Source: Vibrio tritonius
GTDB taxonomy: Bacteria; Pseudomonadota; Gammaproteobacteria; Enterobacterales; Vibrionaceae
Length of the DNA: 64,000 bases
Reading direction: 5' to 3'
NCBI RefSeq assembly: GCF_001547935.1
Contig: NZ_AP014636.1
Coordinates: forward strand, 1,240,001-1,304,000
The position numbers were made by a program, and so were the translations under genes. Below are positions 40,334 through 48,822 of the stretch, piece after piece (position 1 is the first letter of the stretch; the number at the start of each line of letters is the position of its first letter). The notes beneath the pieces were generated by a model. The model had not been told where the DNA came from and made no database searches. It saw only the letters and a list, made by a program, of their open reading frames with translations.

Positions 40334-41698
40334 CTACTCAAGAATCACTTGGTTACGACCTTGTCCTTTCGCATGATAAAGACCCTGATCAACTCGGTTA
40401 AATAGCGTTCGGACACTGTCTTGTGCTTGAAACTCGCACACTCCCATACTCACAGTGTAGGCTGGGATTTCCTGTTCGGCACTCTGTTCCACTTTGACAC
40501 GAATCTTTTCTGCAAATTGCATTGCCATTTGGCCATTTTGAAGAGGCAGAATAATGGCAAATTCTTCGCCACCAATACGAAATAACATGGCGGTATTATC
40601 AAGCTCCGCTTGTATCAGCTGGCATAAATGAGTTAAGACTTTATCACCAACAGGATGCCCAAATTGGTCATTGATACGTTTGAAATAATCAATATCCAAC
40701 AGCACTAGGCTAAATAACGACCCTTGCTGACCAAGAGACACTTGCCATTTTAGCTGTTCATCCCATTTATGACGGTTGTATGCCCCTGTCAACTTATCAT
40801 GGGTTGCTAAACGTAATAATTGCTGCTCGACCAACTCTCGGTTTTCAATTTCTTGTGCTAAACGTCCCATGACCAATTTAAGCTCTCGTTCAAGAGCGGA
40901 AAATTCATCCAAACAGTCGTCTTGCTCAGTAACTTGCGGAAAAGGCAACGGCATCCCCGCAGCTAAAGACGAATCGATTTGCGTAATATCATGCTTCATT
41001 CGCGCAATGCGCTTACGGAAAAACTGAATAATGTAGCTAGTTAGTAGTAAGCCTATTAATAGTGCACAAATACCTAACGTAATATTTATCCATAAGAACT
41101 CTTGCTCATGCTTTTGTGTATAGCGGCTAGCATCGATAGTCATATGGTTAATCTCATCTAAAATCTTTTTTACGGAGAGTTCTAGATTGGATGCAAGACG
41201 TTCGAGTTTTCGCTTGTGAGCATCATCCAAAGTGTCATTGATGATCACTTGCTCTAAGGCTTGTTCAAATAAATCACTATGCTGGTGATAGTCTTCTATC
41301 TCGGTAAGTAAACGGTGGTGCTGCTGTTTTTTAAAACGAACTGTATTGTTCTTAAAGCTATCCGCTAAGAGTTTAACAGCAAGATCAAGTTGTTTTTTCA
41401 TCTGCTGTTTTTGATAAGTAAACTCTTGGGCTGGACTCATTTTTTCATTTGGATCACTTTCCTTAAGACGAAATTGCTCCAGCAAAATATGCTGCTCCAA
41501 TTGCAACATCTGCACACGTTCCATAATTTGATTTAACGGTACATCGATATAAGCAACTTCTTTCATCTCTGCGTCAATCACACGCAGTTGGCTGATAGAG
41601 AAAGCAATCACGATCAACAAAATCGTCAATAACACCATGAAGACACTGCTGATCCGACGGCTAAGGGAAGCGTTGTACCACTGTAAAATTTTTAACAC
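40334..41698 (-). CDS. Membrane diguanylate cyclase B of a tandem pair (I-site lost)
   Basis: 454 residues from GTG 41698. Architecture equals the neighbour at 38921-40282 and much of the sequence is the same: QWYNASLSRRISSVFMVLLT versus AWYNSSLSRRISSIFAVLLT. GGEEF is intact (FRIGGEEFAIILP), so the enzyme is probably active. The residues aligned with the inhibitory RxxD are DNTA, so product inhibition is expected to be lost. The 51-base gap between the two genes suggests cotranscription. The sensor regions differ more than the catalytic ones, suggesting different signals. Confidence 0.85.
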   Translation of the reverse strand: MLKILQWYNASLSRRISSVFMVLLTILLIVIAFSISQLRVIDAEMKEVAYIDVPLNQIMERVQMLQLEQHILLEQFRLKESDPNEKMSPAQEFTYQKQQMKKQLDLAVKLLADSFKNNTVRFKKQQHHRLLTEIEDYHQHSDLFEQALEQVIINDTLDDAHKRKLERLASNLELSVKKILDEINHMTIDASRYTQKHEQEFLWINITLGICALLIGLLLTSYIIQFFRKRIARMKHDITQIDSSLAAGMPLPFPQVTEQDDCLDEFSALERELKLVMGRLAQEIENRELVEQQLLRLATHDKLTGAYNRHKWDEQLKWQVSLGQQGSLFSLVLLDIDYFKRINDQFGHPVGDKVLTHLCQLIQAELDNTAMLFRIGGEEFAIILPLQNGQMAMQFAEKIRVKVEQSAEQEIPAYTVSMGVCEFQAQDSVRTLFNRVDQGLYHAKGQGRNQVILE

Positions 41699-41824
41699 TG
41701 TTTCTATTCACCTATCAAATGCTCAGTTAGAGCATCGCTCATTCTCAACAACAATTAAAGGTTGAGCGTCTTTTATCATCTTAAATTAGCCGATTTTATT
41801 TTTCCGCAATCTAACCCTTTGAAA

Positions 41825-43924
41825 TTACTTTTGTTTAACTACAGGGTAATTGCCATTAACGAGTTCTTGAACAAAAGCAGAGCCTTGACCACTATGAGTG
41901 ATCCAAACTTTTTCTTTGGCGCGAGTAAGCGCAACGTAAAATAGACGTCGCTCTTCCGCGTAAGGAAAATCATCACGGCCTTGATTCAGTGCCCCATCGA
42001 GATGCACCGCCTTAACTTTGGCAGGGAATTGACCTTCATCCACGCACAAAATAATCACAAAATCGGCTTCCTTCCCTTTACTCGCATGACACGTCATAAA
42101 ATCCATTTTTAGGGAGAGATATCGCTGTTGCCAGTCTTTAAGCAGTTCGGGCTTATGGTAGTGATTTCGCCCCAGTAATAATACGGTTTTTAAACCGTCT
42201 GCTTTACGATTAAGTTGATCAAGAACCTTTTCCACATTCTGATTAGGTGTGAGATAAACGGCTTTTTGCTTTTGTGCTTTATAGCTATTAAGCGTTTTGT
42301 CCAATTGGTTCGGATTTTGCGCAATAAAAGTATTCGCGACCAAGCCAATTTGTTCATTAAAGCGATAAGTCGTATCTAAATGATGAATGGTTGAATACGG
42401 GAAACGCGCTGCAAAACGCGTCGTCAAATTGACATCCGCTCCAGCGAACTGATAGATAGCTTGCCAGTCATCTCCCACCGCAAAGAGATTGCAACCTTGT
42501 GGTGTTTGTTCAACTAACGCCTGAATCAATGCCAAGCGTTGTGGAGAAATATCCTGATACTCGTCAATCATGATGAACTTCCAAGGGGATGGAAACTTAC
42601 CTTTCGCAACGTAATCCGTTGCGCGGCTGATCATGATGTTAAAGTCGATTTCATCATTCTCTTTTAGCATCTGCTGCCATGCCTGATAGCATGGCCAACA
42701 TAAGTTAAGCTCACTGTTAAGCCGAGCATAATCAGGATGTTCAATTAAACGCTCTTGAAGCTGTTTCTTTTTCAATCCCAATTGAGCCAATTGATCAAGC
42801 TGTTGGGCTAACCAGGCGATCAATTTAGGATTCTCTACCTGACTACCAAGTTCATCATCCCCGGTTAAATAGGCGATAGGCCAGCTTGATAAATGCTTTT
42901 GCCAACGCTTAAAGTTGGTTGGTGTCATCCAGTGACGCTTGAGCCAATCAATACACCAAGCTTGTTTCTGGTTATCATCTAATGCTAACGGAGACAGAGT
43001 GACGCAGCTCCCTTCAACGCGGTTAAGAATCCATAGCCCCAACTGATGAAAGGTGTTCACTCGCACCCCTTCACTTTGCGCCCCCACTTTCCCTTGGATA
43101 CGCTGTTCCATTTCGATGGCTGCTTCTTTACCAAAAGCCACTAATAGAATGTCTTCCGGCTGAGCAAGTTGGCTCTGTAGCAGGTACGCAACCCTAGCCG
43201 TCAGCACACTGGTTTTACCAGAACCTGCACCCGCTAACACCAAGTTGTGATCATCGTTAAGCAACACAGCTTGCTGCTGACTTAAGTTCAAAGGGGAAGA
43301 TTCGATAGAATCAAATAAAGAGGTCCAAGATTGACGCTCTTGTTCTACCCATGCTTGATTGCGTTCGCTCAATTGAGCTGATGTATTGAGAAGCCATGGC
43401 ATCATTGGCGCCATCACGCCGGGTAAACGCTGGTAGGTTTCTTCAATACTCATACCAATGCTATCAAGGTCTTTCAAAACCTTATTGGCCCAACCGTTGG
43501 CGAGGGAATGAGGTAAAAAGCTTGAAATTGATTGCATTTGAGCAAGTTCTTGCTGCCATAAAGGGACATACTGACTTAATTGCTCACACTGTTTATCGTG
43601 CCATTGCTGATACATATTCACGACATAATTGGCAAAGTCTCGACACTCAGGCCAAGGTAAACCTTGTACTAACCATGAACGTTGTACTCCCGACTCTTCG
43701 TGAGCAAAAAACTGCAGCGATCCCCACAATAAACCATGATGCAATTTTACGCAGCCATTCCAAATATGAAATGGAATACGCTCTTCGGTCTGCTGCGAAG
43801 ACAAAATAAGGATGTCTTTCTCAAGCTCTATTTGATGATATTCGTTAGAAATAAAAAACTGTGCAGTCTTGTTTGCGCTTAGCTGCATTGGTAATAACTC
43901 GTCCATTGGATTCGGCCTCATCAT
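41825..43924 (-). CDS. helD: DNA helicase IV (UvrD/Rep family)
   Basis: Up to 699 residues, normal for HelD. Motif I LVLAGAGSGKTSVLTARVAY near 230, QQAV just before it, Walker B MIDEYQDISPQRL near 450, then VGDDWQAIYQFAGAD (motif III). C-terminal HASKGKEADFVIIL and LFYVALTRAKEKVWI are the last helicase motifs. The N-terminal 200 residues are the HelD-specific region. It unwinds DNA 3' to 5'. Starts at 43924 (MMRP), 43906 or 43888 are all possible; homologous HelD proteins begin nearest to 43888. Confidence 0.92.
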   Translation of the reverse strand: MMRPNPMDELLPMQLSANKTAQFFISNEYHQIELEKDILILSSQQTEERIPFHIWNGCVKLHHGLLWGSLQFFAHEESGVQRSWLVQGLPWPECRDFANYVVNMYQQWHDKQCEQLSQYVPLWQQELAQMQSISSFLPHSLANGWANKVLKDLDSIGMSIEETYQRLPGVMAPMMPWLLNTSAQLSERNQAWVEQERQSWTSLFDSIESSPLNLSQQQAVLLNDDHNLVLAGAGSGKTSVLTARVAYLLQSQLAQPEDILLVAFGKEAAIEMEQRIQGKVGAQSEGVRVNTFHQLGLWILNRVEGSCVTLSPLALDDNQKQAWCIDWLKRHWMTPTNFKRWQKHLSSWPIAYLTGDDELGSQVENPKLIAWLAQQLDQLAQLGLKKKQLQERLIEHPDYARLNSELNLCWPCYQAWQQMLKENDEIDFNIMISRATDYVAKGKFPSPWKFIMIDEYQDISPQRLALIQALVEQTPQGCNLFAVGDDWQAIYQFAGADVNLTTRFAARFPYSTIHHLDTTYRFNEQIGLVANTFIAQNPNQLDKTLNSYKAQKQKAVYLTPNQNVEKVLDQLNRKADGLKTVLLLGRNHYHKPELLKDWQQRYLSLKMDFMTCHASKGKEADFVIILCVDEGQFPAKVKAVHLDGALNQGRDDFPYAEERRLFYVALTRAKEKVWITHSGQGSAFVQELVNGNYPVVKQK

Positions 43925-44018
43925 ACCTTAATCATGTATGAGAATGAAAAAATAATGTCAATATTCACCGAGTTTTGATTCCCACTTATCTCACTCTTTT
44001 TTTATCTCGTTCAGACAG

Positions 44019-44113
44019 TTATACACGAGAATGAGTATTCCTTCCGTCATTGAGCTTAACCTGTGCTCGTTGATAAAACTCTGAATTCTGCATCTTGAGG
44101 TCATTTGGGTATA
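44019..44113. repeat. MITE-like repeat, degraded 95 bp (family copy 5)
   Basis: The left end is altered (TATACACGAGAATG); the middle TTCCTTCCGTCATTGAGCTT and the right end GCATCTTGAGGTCATTTGGG match the full element. It lies 37 to 55 bases upstream of the YccS-like gene. Confidence 0.6.
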
Positions 44114-44167
44114 TTCTTAGCATCTGTTAAAATCCCCTTTTCTCACTGATTGACTGAATACACTATC

Positions 44168-46324
44168 GTGCCGATTGCAAACCGCTTAAAGCTCTATTGG
44201 GCCAATAAAACCCTTAACTACTGTGCCTTGATTCTTGTCACGCTCTTGGCAGTGGTTATTCCATGTTGGCACTATAATCTAAACACTTGGGTCACCCCTC
44301 TTATTTTAGGCGTGATAGCTGCCGCTTTATCAGAAAGAGACGACAGTTTTTCAGGTCGACTCAAAGCCATTGCACTCACGTTTGTTTGCTTTGCTATCGC
44401 CTCTTTTTCTATTGAAATCTTATTTAATCATCCATTGTGGTTTACGCTAGGCCTGTTTGTTTCGACCTTTGGTTTTATCATGCTCGGTGCGCTTGGAACT
44501 CGATATGCGAGTATCGCATTTGCTTCTTTGCTACTGGCGGTTTACACCATGCTGGGTGCAGATCAAAGTACTAATATTTGGTTTCAACCTTTGTTGTTAC
44601 TGAGTGGTGCCGCAGGCTATTTTGTTTTATCAATGGTGTGGTATGTCGTATGGCCAATGCAACCCGTTCAGCAAAGCTTGGCTTCTGTTTTTCAACAAAT
44701 GGCGAATTATCTGGATGCCAAAGCACAACTTTTTTACCCAACATCACAATTTACGCCACAGCCATTTCGTATTAATGAAGCCAATCTCAATGCAGCCACT
44801 GTTAACGCACTTAATCAAGCCAAAGCTATTTTCTTAACTCGTGCTAAACGCGGCCATGTCGACAGTGCCAGCGACCGATTCCTCAGTATTTACTTTTTAG
44901 CGCAGGATATTCACGAACGCGTTAGCTCAACCCACTATCGTTACCAAGAGTTAGGTGACCACTTTGGCCGCTCCGACATTCTATTCCGTTTCAAATATTT
45001 ATTAGAAACGCAAGCCAAAGCATGCCGTGAAATAGCCGAATGTGTTCGCTTAGGCCAGCCTTACGAACACAGTGGCGATTCGGTACTCGCACTTGATGAA
45101 CTGCAGCTTTCACTTGACCATTTAAAACAACAAAATCGCCCTGAATGGCGATCGTTGCTCGCTCAGTTAGGGTATCTTTTTACGAACCTGGTTACGGTGG
45201 AAAAACAGCTCAATAACATCAGTAACCCGGATGCCAATAAACTGGAAGAAAACGTACTGGAAGATAACGAGCCACATTCATTAAAAACGATGTGGGTACA
45301 ACTGCGTGCCAATTTCCACCCCGATTCGTTGCTATTTCGTCATGCATTACGCATGTCCGTCGCACTAACACTCGGGTATCTCATTTTGCAAGGGCTTGGG
45401 CTTGGTCGCGGTTATTGGATATTGCTGACAACTCTGTTTGTTTGTCAGCCAAACTATGCGGCGACAAGGCAAAAGATTACATCGCGCATTATCGGTACAG
45501 TCATTGGCCTATTAATTGGGGTCATGTTGTTAACACTCTTTCCGTCTCAAGAAAGTCAACTCGCCTTTATTGTCGCCTCTGGGGTGATGTTCTTTGCCTT
45601 TCGTCTCGCTAATTACGGATTCGCCACCGGCTTTATTACTGTGCTTGTTCTGTTCTGTTTTAACCAACTTGGTCAAGGCTATGCCGTCGTCATTCCTCGC
45701 TTAACCGATACATTAATTGGTTGTGCCCTCTCAGTGGGTGCCGTAGCGTTTATATTGCCTGACTGGCATGCGAAAAGACTGTATAAAGTGATGGCAGATG
45801 CTATCGAAGCTAATAAGCGCTACCTTGATCAAATCATAGGTCAGTATCGAGTTGGGAAAAACGATAACCTGACTTATCGCATCGCCAGACGTAATGCTCA
45901 CAACCAAGATGCAGCATTGGCCGCGGCGGTAAATAATATGCTGGCAGAGCCCGGACGTTATCGTTCTGCATCAGTAGAGAGTTTTCGCTTTCTTACGCTA
46001 AACCATGCGCTGTTAAGCTACATCTCGGCTCTAGGCGCTCATCGAACTCGTATTGATGATAGCGTTCATAAGCTAGTGCTCGATTCACATCGCATTATTC
46101 ATCAACATTTAGATGTCTTGTATCAGCAACTTTTTGAGCACTGTGAGCAGTGCGACATTTCAAAAATTGATGATGCAGGCCTAGAGCAAAAGCTAGCAGA
46201 ATGGCGTGATGAAGACGAAGGCAATGCTCGTTTGGTGCTACAGCAACTGCACCTTATCTACCGCATGTTACCGGAACTGCACTCATTAGCTGATAAGTTT
46301 GCTGTCCGCGTAGAACGTATATAA
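44168..46324 (+). CDS. yccS: YccS-like inner-membrane protein (FUSC family)
   Basis: About 718 residues. Two halves each with an N-terminal membrane block: about 18-175 (LTFVCFAIASFSIEILF; FGFIMLGALGTRYAS) and about 400-545 (LRMSVALTLGYLILQGLGL; GRGYWILLTTLFVCQPNYA). Each is followed by a cytoplasmic helical domain. Length and the GRGYWILLT pattern are those of YccS/YhfK. The family is linked to aromatic-acid or toxicant efflux, but the substrate is unknown. GTG 44168 is preferred; TTG 44150 is an alternative. No clear ribosome site is seen for either. Confidence 0.85.
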   Translation: MPIANRLKLYWANKTLNYCALILVTLLAVVIPCWHYNLNTWVTPLILGVIAAALSERDDSFSGRLKAIALTFVCFAIASFSIEILFNHPLWFTLGLFVSTFGFIMLGALGTRYASIAFASLLLAVYTMLGADQSTNIWFQPLLLLSGAAGYFVLSMVWYVVWPMQPVQQSLASVFQQMANYLDAKAQLFYPTSQFTPQPFRINEANLNAATVNALNQAKAIFLTRAKRGHVDSASDRFLSIYFLAQDIHERVSSTHYRYQELGDHFGRSDILFRFKYLLETQAKACREIAECVRLGQPYEHSGDSVLALDELQLSLDHLKQQNRPEWRSLLAQLGYLFTNLVTVEKQLNNISNPDANKLEENVLEDNEPHSLKTMWVQLRANFHPDSLLFRHALRMSVALTLGYLILQGLGLGRGYWILLTTLFVCQPNYAATRQKITSRIIGTVIGLLIGVMLLTLFPSQESQLAFIVASGVMFFAFRLANYGFATGFITVLVLFCFNQLGQGYAVVIPRLTDTLIGCALSVGAVAFILPDWHAKRLYKVMADAIEANKRYLDQIIGQYRVGKNDNLTYRIARRNAHNQDAALAAAVNNMLAEPGRYRSASVESFRFLTLNHALLSYISALGAHRTRIDDSVHKLVLDSHRIIHQHLDVLYQQLFEHCEQCDISKIDDAGLEQKLAEWRDEDEGNARLVLQQLHLIYRMLPELHSLADKFAVRVERI

Positions 46325-46662
46325 TTCTCCCCCCAACCTTCCGAGCCTAGTCAAAACGTTATATTTGCCTAGGCTTGCACGCATTTAGCCCATTTTTAAC
46401 AAAGCGCGGACATTTTTTAAGCAACTTTTTATAGTATGTTAACTCTAATAAATGAGAAAAGGCGTAAATAAGCGCTACATCCCGTGTTTTGGGTATAGTG
46501 CAAAGATTACGTATTTTACATAATGGGTGTGAAGACGATTGAAACGCCGTTGTGTGAGTATAGACCATGACAAAGTTAACAACAGAAAAGTGGCAAAAAA
46601 TTAATAACACAGATTATACGCCATCTGCATCAAGCGCTTTTTTGCTGTTTGGAGACGAACGT
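46325..46662. other. Intergenic region before two small genes
   Basis: A hairpin AGCCTAG / CTAGGCT at about 46345-46376 may end the YccS-like transcript. ATTACGTATTTTACATAAT at 46506-46524 is a near-perfect palindrome and a possible operator. An in-frame ATG at 46567 could start the following small gene. Confidence 0.45.
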
Positions 46663-46824
46663 ATGTCAAGTACACAGTTTGAATACATGAAAGAACAGCT
46701 CAAGTTATTATCACCTCAACAATTACGATCTTTACAAGGTGAAATTAGTCACTCGCTTGAACACAATAAAAACGAGCTACTAACAGAAGAAGAACGTCAC
46801 ATGTTAGCGAGCCTTTTTTCTTAA
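46663..46824 (+). CDS. Small conserved-looking protein, function unknown
   Basis: 53 residues from ATG 46663, which has a strong GGAG eight bases upstream. A longer form from ATG 46567 (85 residues) is possible but its ribosome site is weak. The product is polar and helical: MSSTQFEYMKEQLKLLSPQQ, then SLQGEISHSLEHNK and LLTEEERHMLASLF. It has no membrane segment or cysteine. I do not recognise a family. The next small gene is 128 bases downstream on the same strand. Confidence 0.55.
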   Translation: MSSTQFEYMKEQLKLLSPQQLRSLQGEISHSLEHNKNELLTEEERHMLASLFS

Positions 46825-46952
46825 GTTTCTGATTTAGGTAAAAAGGTTATGCTCAGTAGGCAAGCACTGCTAGGTACGTAATAAAGAGGTATCGCGTAAT
46901 TTGCGAAAAACGCTAACTACGCATAAACTTTAACCGTAACGAGGTGATGATT

Positions 46953-47270
46953 ATGTCAGTTTCATCTGTAGGTTCAGGTAATAACGGGTATGCCATTCTT
47001 CAACAATCGAAGAAAATGGCCGATGAAGCAGCGCAAGAGCTTCAACAAACCCAAGCTCTTGAACAAAAAGATCAATCCTTGCGATTTAATCGGGTCGATT
47101 CGGCTCAACAGGATGCTGTGGAAAAAGCTCATGCTCATCACACAACCCATCCTGATCAAGTTGATTCCCTGATTAAGCTGAACCAAGCACAGCAGTACAA
47201 CCGAGCAGGTGTCACGGTCGTGCAAAAAGAACGCGACATGTTAGGTAGTTTGCTTGATTTACGTGTTTAA
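46953..47270 (+). CDS. Small protein with a flagellar-type C-terminal motif
   Basis: 105 residues from ATG 46953, with GAGGTG six bases before. The N-terminus MSVSSVGSGNNGYAILQQSK and the C-terminus GVTVVQKERDMLGSLLDLRV resemble the paired terminal helices of flagellar rod and hook proteins (the MLGSLLDL end), with a Gln/His-rich middle. No other flagellar gene is nearby. This is a resemblance only; the function is unknown. A hairpin with a T-run follows. Confidence 0.55.
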   Translation: MSVSSVGSGNNGYAILQQSKKMADEAAQELQQTQALEQKDQSLRFNRVDSAQQDAVEKAHAHHTTHPDQVDSLIKLNQAQQYNRAGVTVVQKERDMLGSLLDLRV

Positions 47271-47273
47271 ATA

Positions 47274-47302
47274 GGCGGCTCAAACGGATTGAGCCGTTTT
47301 TT
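47274..47302 (+). terminator. Terminator after the flagellar-motif small gene
   Basis: CGGCTCAAACGGATTGAGCCG forms a 7-base stem followed by TTTTTTATG on the plus strand. Confidence 0.8.
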
Positions 47303-47381
47303 ATGTCTCTCTTTTTTTCTTTTGCATCCCCATATCCAATTTCTCCCCACTACATAGTTACCACTTACAAATGCAATACCG

Positions 47382-47449
47382 ATATCCAAGTGACCTCTAA
47401 ATGATTTTCAAAGAGTACTACTCACCCTTTGGTAGCTCATTTGGGTATA
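47382..47449. repeat. MITE-like repeat, 68 bp remnant (family copy 6)
   Basis: Begins ATATCCAAGTGACCTCTAAA and ends GGTAGCTCATTTGGGTATAA. Both ends keep the terminal inverted repeat. It stops about 20 bases before the first possible HMG-CoA reductase start. Confidence 0.6.
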
Positions 47450-47471
47450 AACAATTGTGATTATTGGCCTA

Positions 47472-48758
47472 ATGAGTACAATGCAGGCAAATAATGACAA
47501 TGAACTCATCATGAAATCAACAGCCCCAGTCTTATCTATGACTTTACCTGAAAACACTCAACTCAATAGTGCCTTAGCCCCTAAACGACATAGCCCCACT
47601 AAAAAGCTGGTAGCAAGTGGTCGCCTAACATCAGAGTTAGTGTCTAAACGGTGGCAAGTGCTGGATGATGAAGATGTAAAAGATGCCCTACTTGATTCAG
47701 TAACTACTGAACAAATGGATGTGTATAAAAACAACATAGAGCATTTTATCGGTACAGTAAAAGTGCCTGTTGGGGTCGCAGGACCGCTGCGCATTAATGG
47801 GACACACGCCAATGGCGACTATTTTGTACCACTTGCCACCACGGAAGCGGCTTTAGTTGCCTCATACCATCGAGGTAGCAAACTGATCACAGCTGCTGGC
47901 GGAGCATCTGCCATGCTTCTAAGCGAAGGTGTGACACGCAGCCCTGGGTTCGCTTTTTCTTCACTCATTGAAGCAGGGCAATTCGTCGCATGGATCATGA
48001 CCCAATTTGACCAATTTAAGCAGCTCGCAGAAAACACCACCCGCTTTGGGCGGCTAAACGACATTAACGTCAACATCGAAGGTAATCACGTTTATCTCGT
48101 TTTCGAATATTTCACTGGTGATGCAAGCGGTCAGAATATGGTAACCATTGCCACCAACGCTATTTTTGATTACATCCTAAAAACCTCTCCGATTGAACCA
48201 AACTATGCTTTTTTGGACGCGAATTTATCAGGCGATAAAAAGCCTAATGCTCATACACTAAGAAACGTGCGCGGTAAAAAAGTAACCGCTGAAGTACACT
48301 TACCACCGTATCTTATTGAAAAATATCTCCATACGAGCGTAGAAAAGATGGTGCAATTTGGCCATATGACCACGACAGGTGGGCTATTAAGCGGTTCGAT
48401 AGGAATTAATGCGCACTACGCCAACGCGTTAGCAGCATTCTATATTGCATGTGGCCAAGACGCCGCATGCGTTGCTGAATCGGCGGTAGGGATGACTCGC
48501 TTTGAACAAACCAAAGAGGGAGGGCTGTGTGCCAGCGTTACCCTGCCCAACATTATGGTCGGTACCGTTGGCGGCGGTACGGCACTTCCATCCCAGCGCG
48601 CGTGCTTAAAACTTTTGGGGTTATACGGTTCAGGGCAATCTCGTGCTCTTGCTGAAGTGGTTGCAGGACTCTGTCTGGCGGGTGAGTTATCGATTGTTGG
48701 TGCGTTCTGTGCAGGCCATTTTTCTCGAGCCCATCATAAACTGGCTCGCGGTAAATAG
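47472..48758 (+). CDS. Hydroxymethylglutaryl-CoA reductase, class I
   Basis: About 428 residues. HMG-CoA reductase motifs are in order: EHFIGTVKVPVGVAGPLRI, ATTEAALVASYHRGSKLIT, GDASGQNMVTIATNAIF, the catalytic DKK in SGDKKPNAHTLRN, and VGTVGGGTALPSQ. The His near the C-terminus (GHFSRAHHKLAR) is present. These are class I (NADPH) patterns. It makes mevalonate from HMG-CoA. No other mevalonate-pathway gene is in the window, and Vibrio makes isoprenoids by the MEP route, so its role is unclear. GTG 47457, ATG 47472, 47481 and 47511 are possible starts; none has a strong ribosome site. Confidence 0.9.
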   Translation: MSTMQANNDNELIMKSTAPVLSMTLPENTQLNSALAPKRHSPTKKLVASGRLTSELVSKRWQVLDDEDVKDALLDSVTTEQMDVYKNNIEHFIGTVKVPVGVAGPLRINGTHANGDYFVPLATTEAALVASYHRGSKLITAAGGASAMLLSEGVTRSPGFAFSSLIEAGQFVAWIMTQFDQFKQLAENTTRFGRLNDINVNIEGNHVYLVFEYFTGDASGQNMVTIATNAIFDYILKTSPIEPNYAFLDANLSGDKKPNAHTLRNVRGKKVTAEVHLPPYLIEKYLHTSVEKMVQFGHMTTTGGLLSGSIGINAHYANALAAFYIACGQDAACVAESAVGMTRFEQTKEGGLCASVTLPNIMVGTVGGGTALPSQRACLKLLGLYGSGQSRALAEVVAGLCLAGELSIVGAFCAGHFSRAHHKLARGK

Positions 48759-48765
48759 TAAACAA

Positions 48766-48802
48766 AAGCCGGCCAACATCTGTTACCTGTTGGCCGGCTT
48801 TA
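48766..48802. terminator. Strong bidirectional terminator between HMG-CoA reductase and modC
   Basis: AAAGCCGGCCAACA and TGTTGGCCGGCTTT pair perfectly (14 bases), with short A/T tracts on both sides. Confidence 0.85.
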
Positions 48803-48822
48803 TCACAATGGAATCATTAAGA

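Noticed and set aside
46359..46610. 83-residue minus-strand frame before the small genes
   Set aside because: It overlaps the likely terminator and the beginning of the plus-strand small gene. No ribosome site or family.
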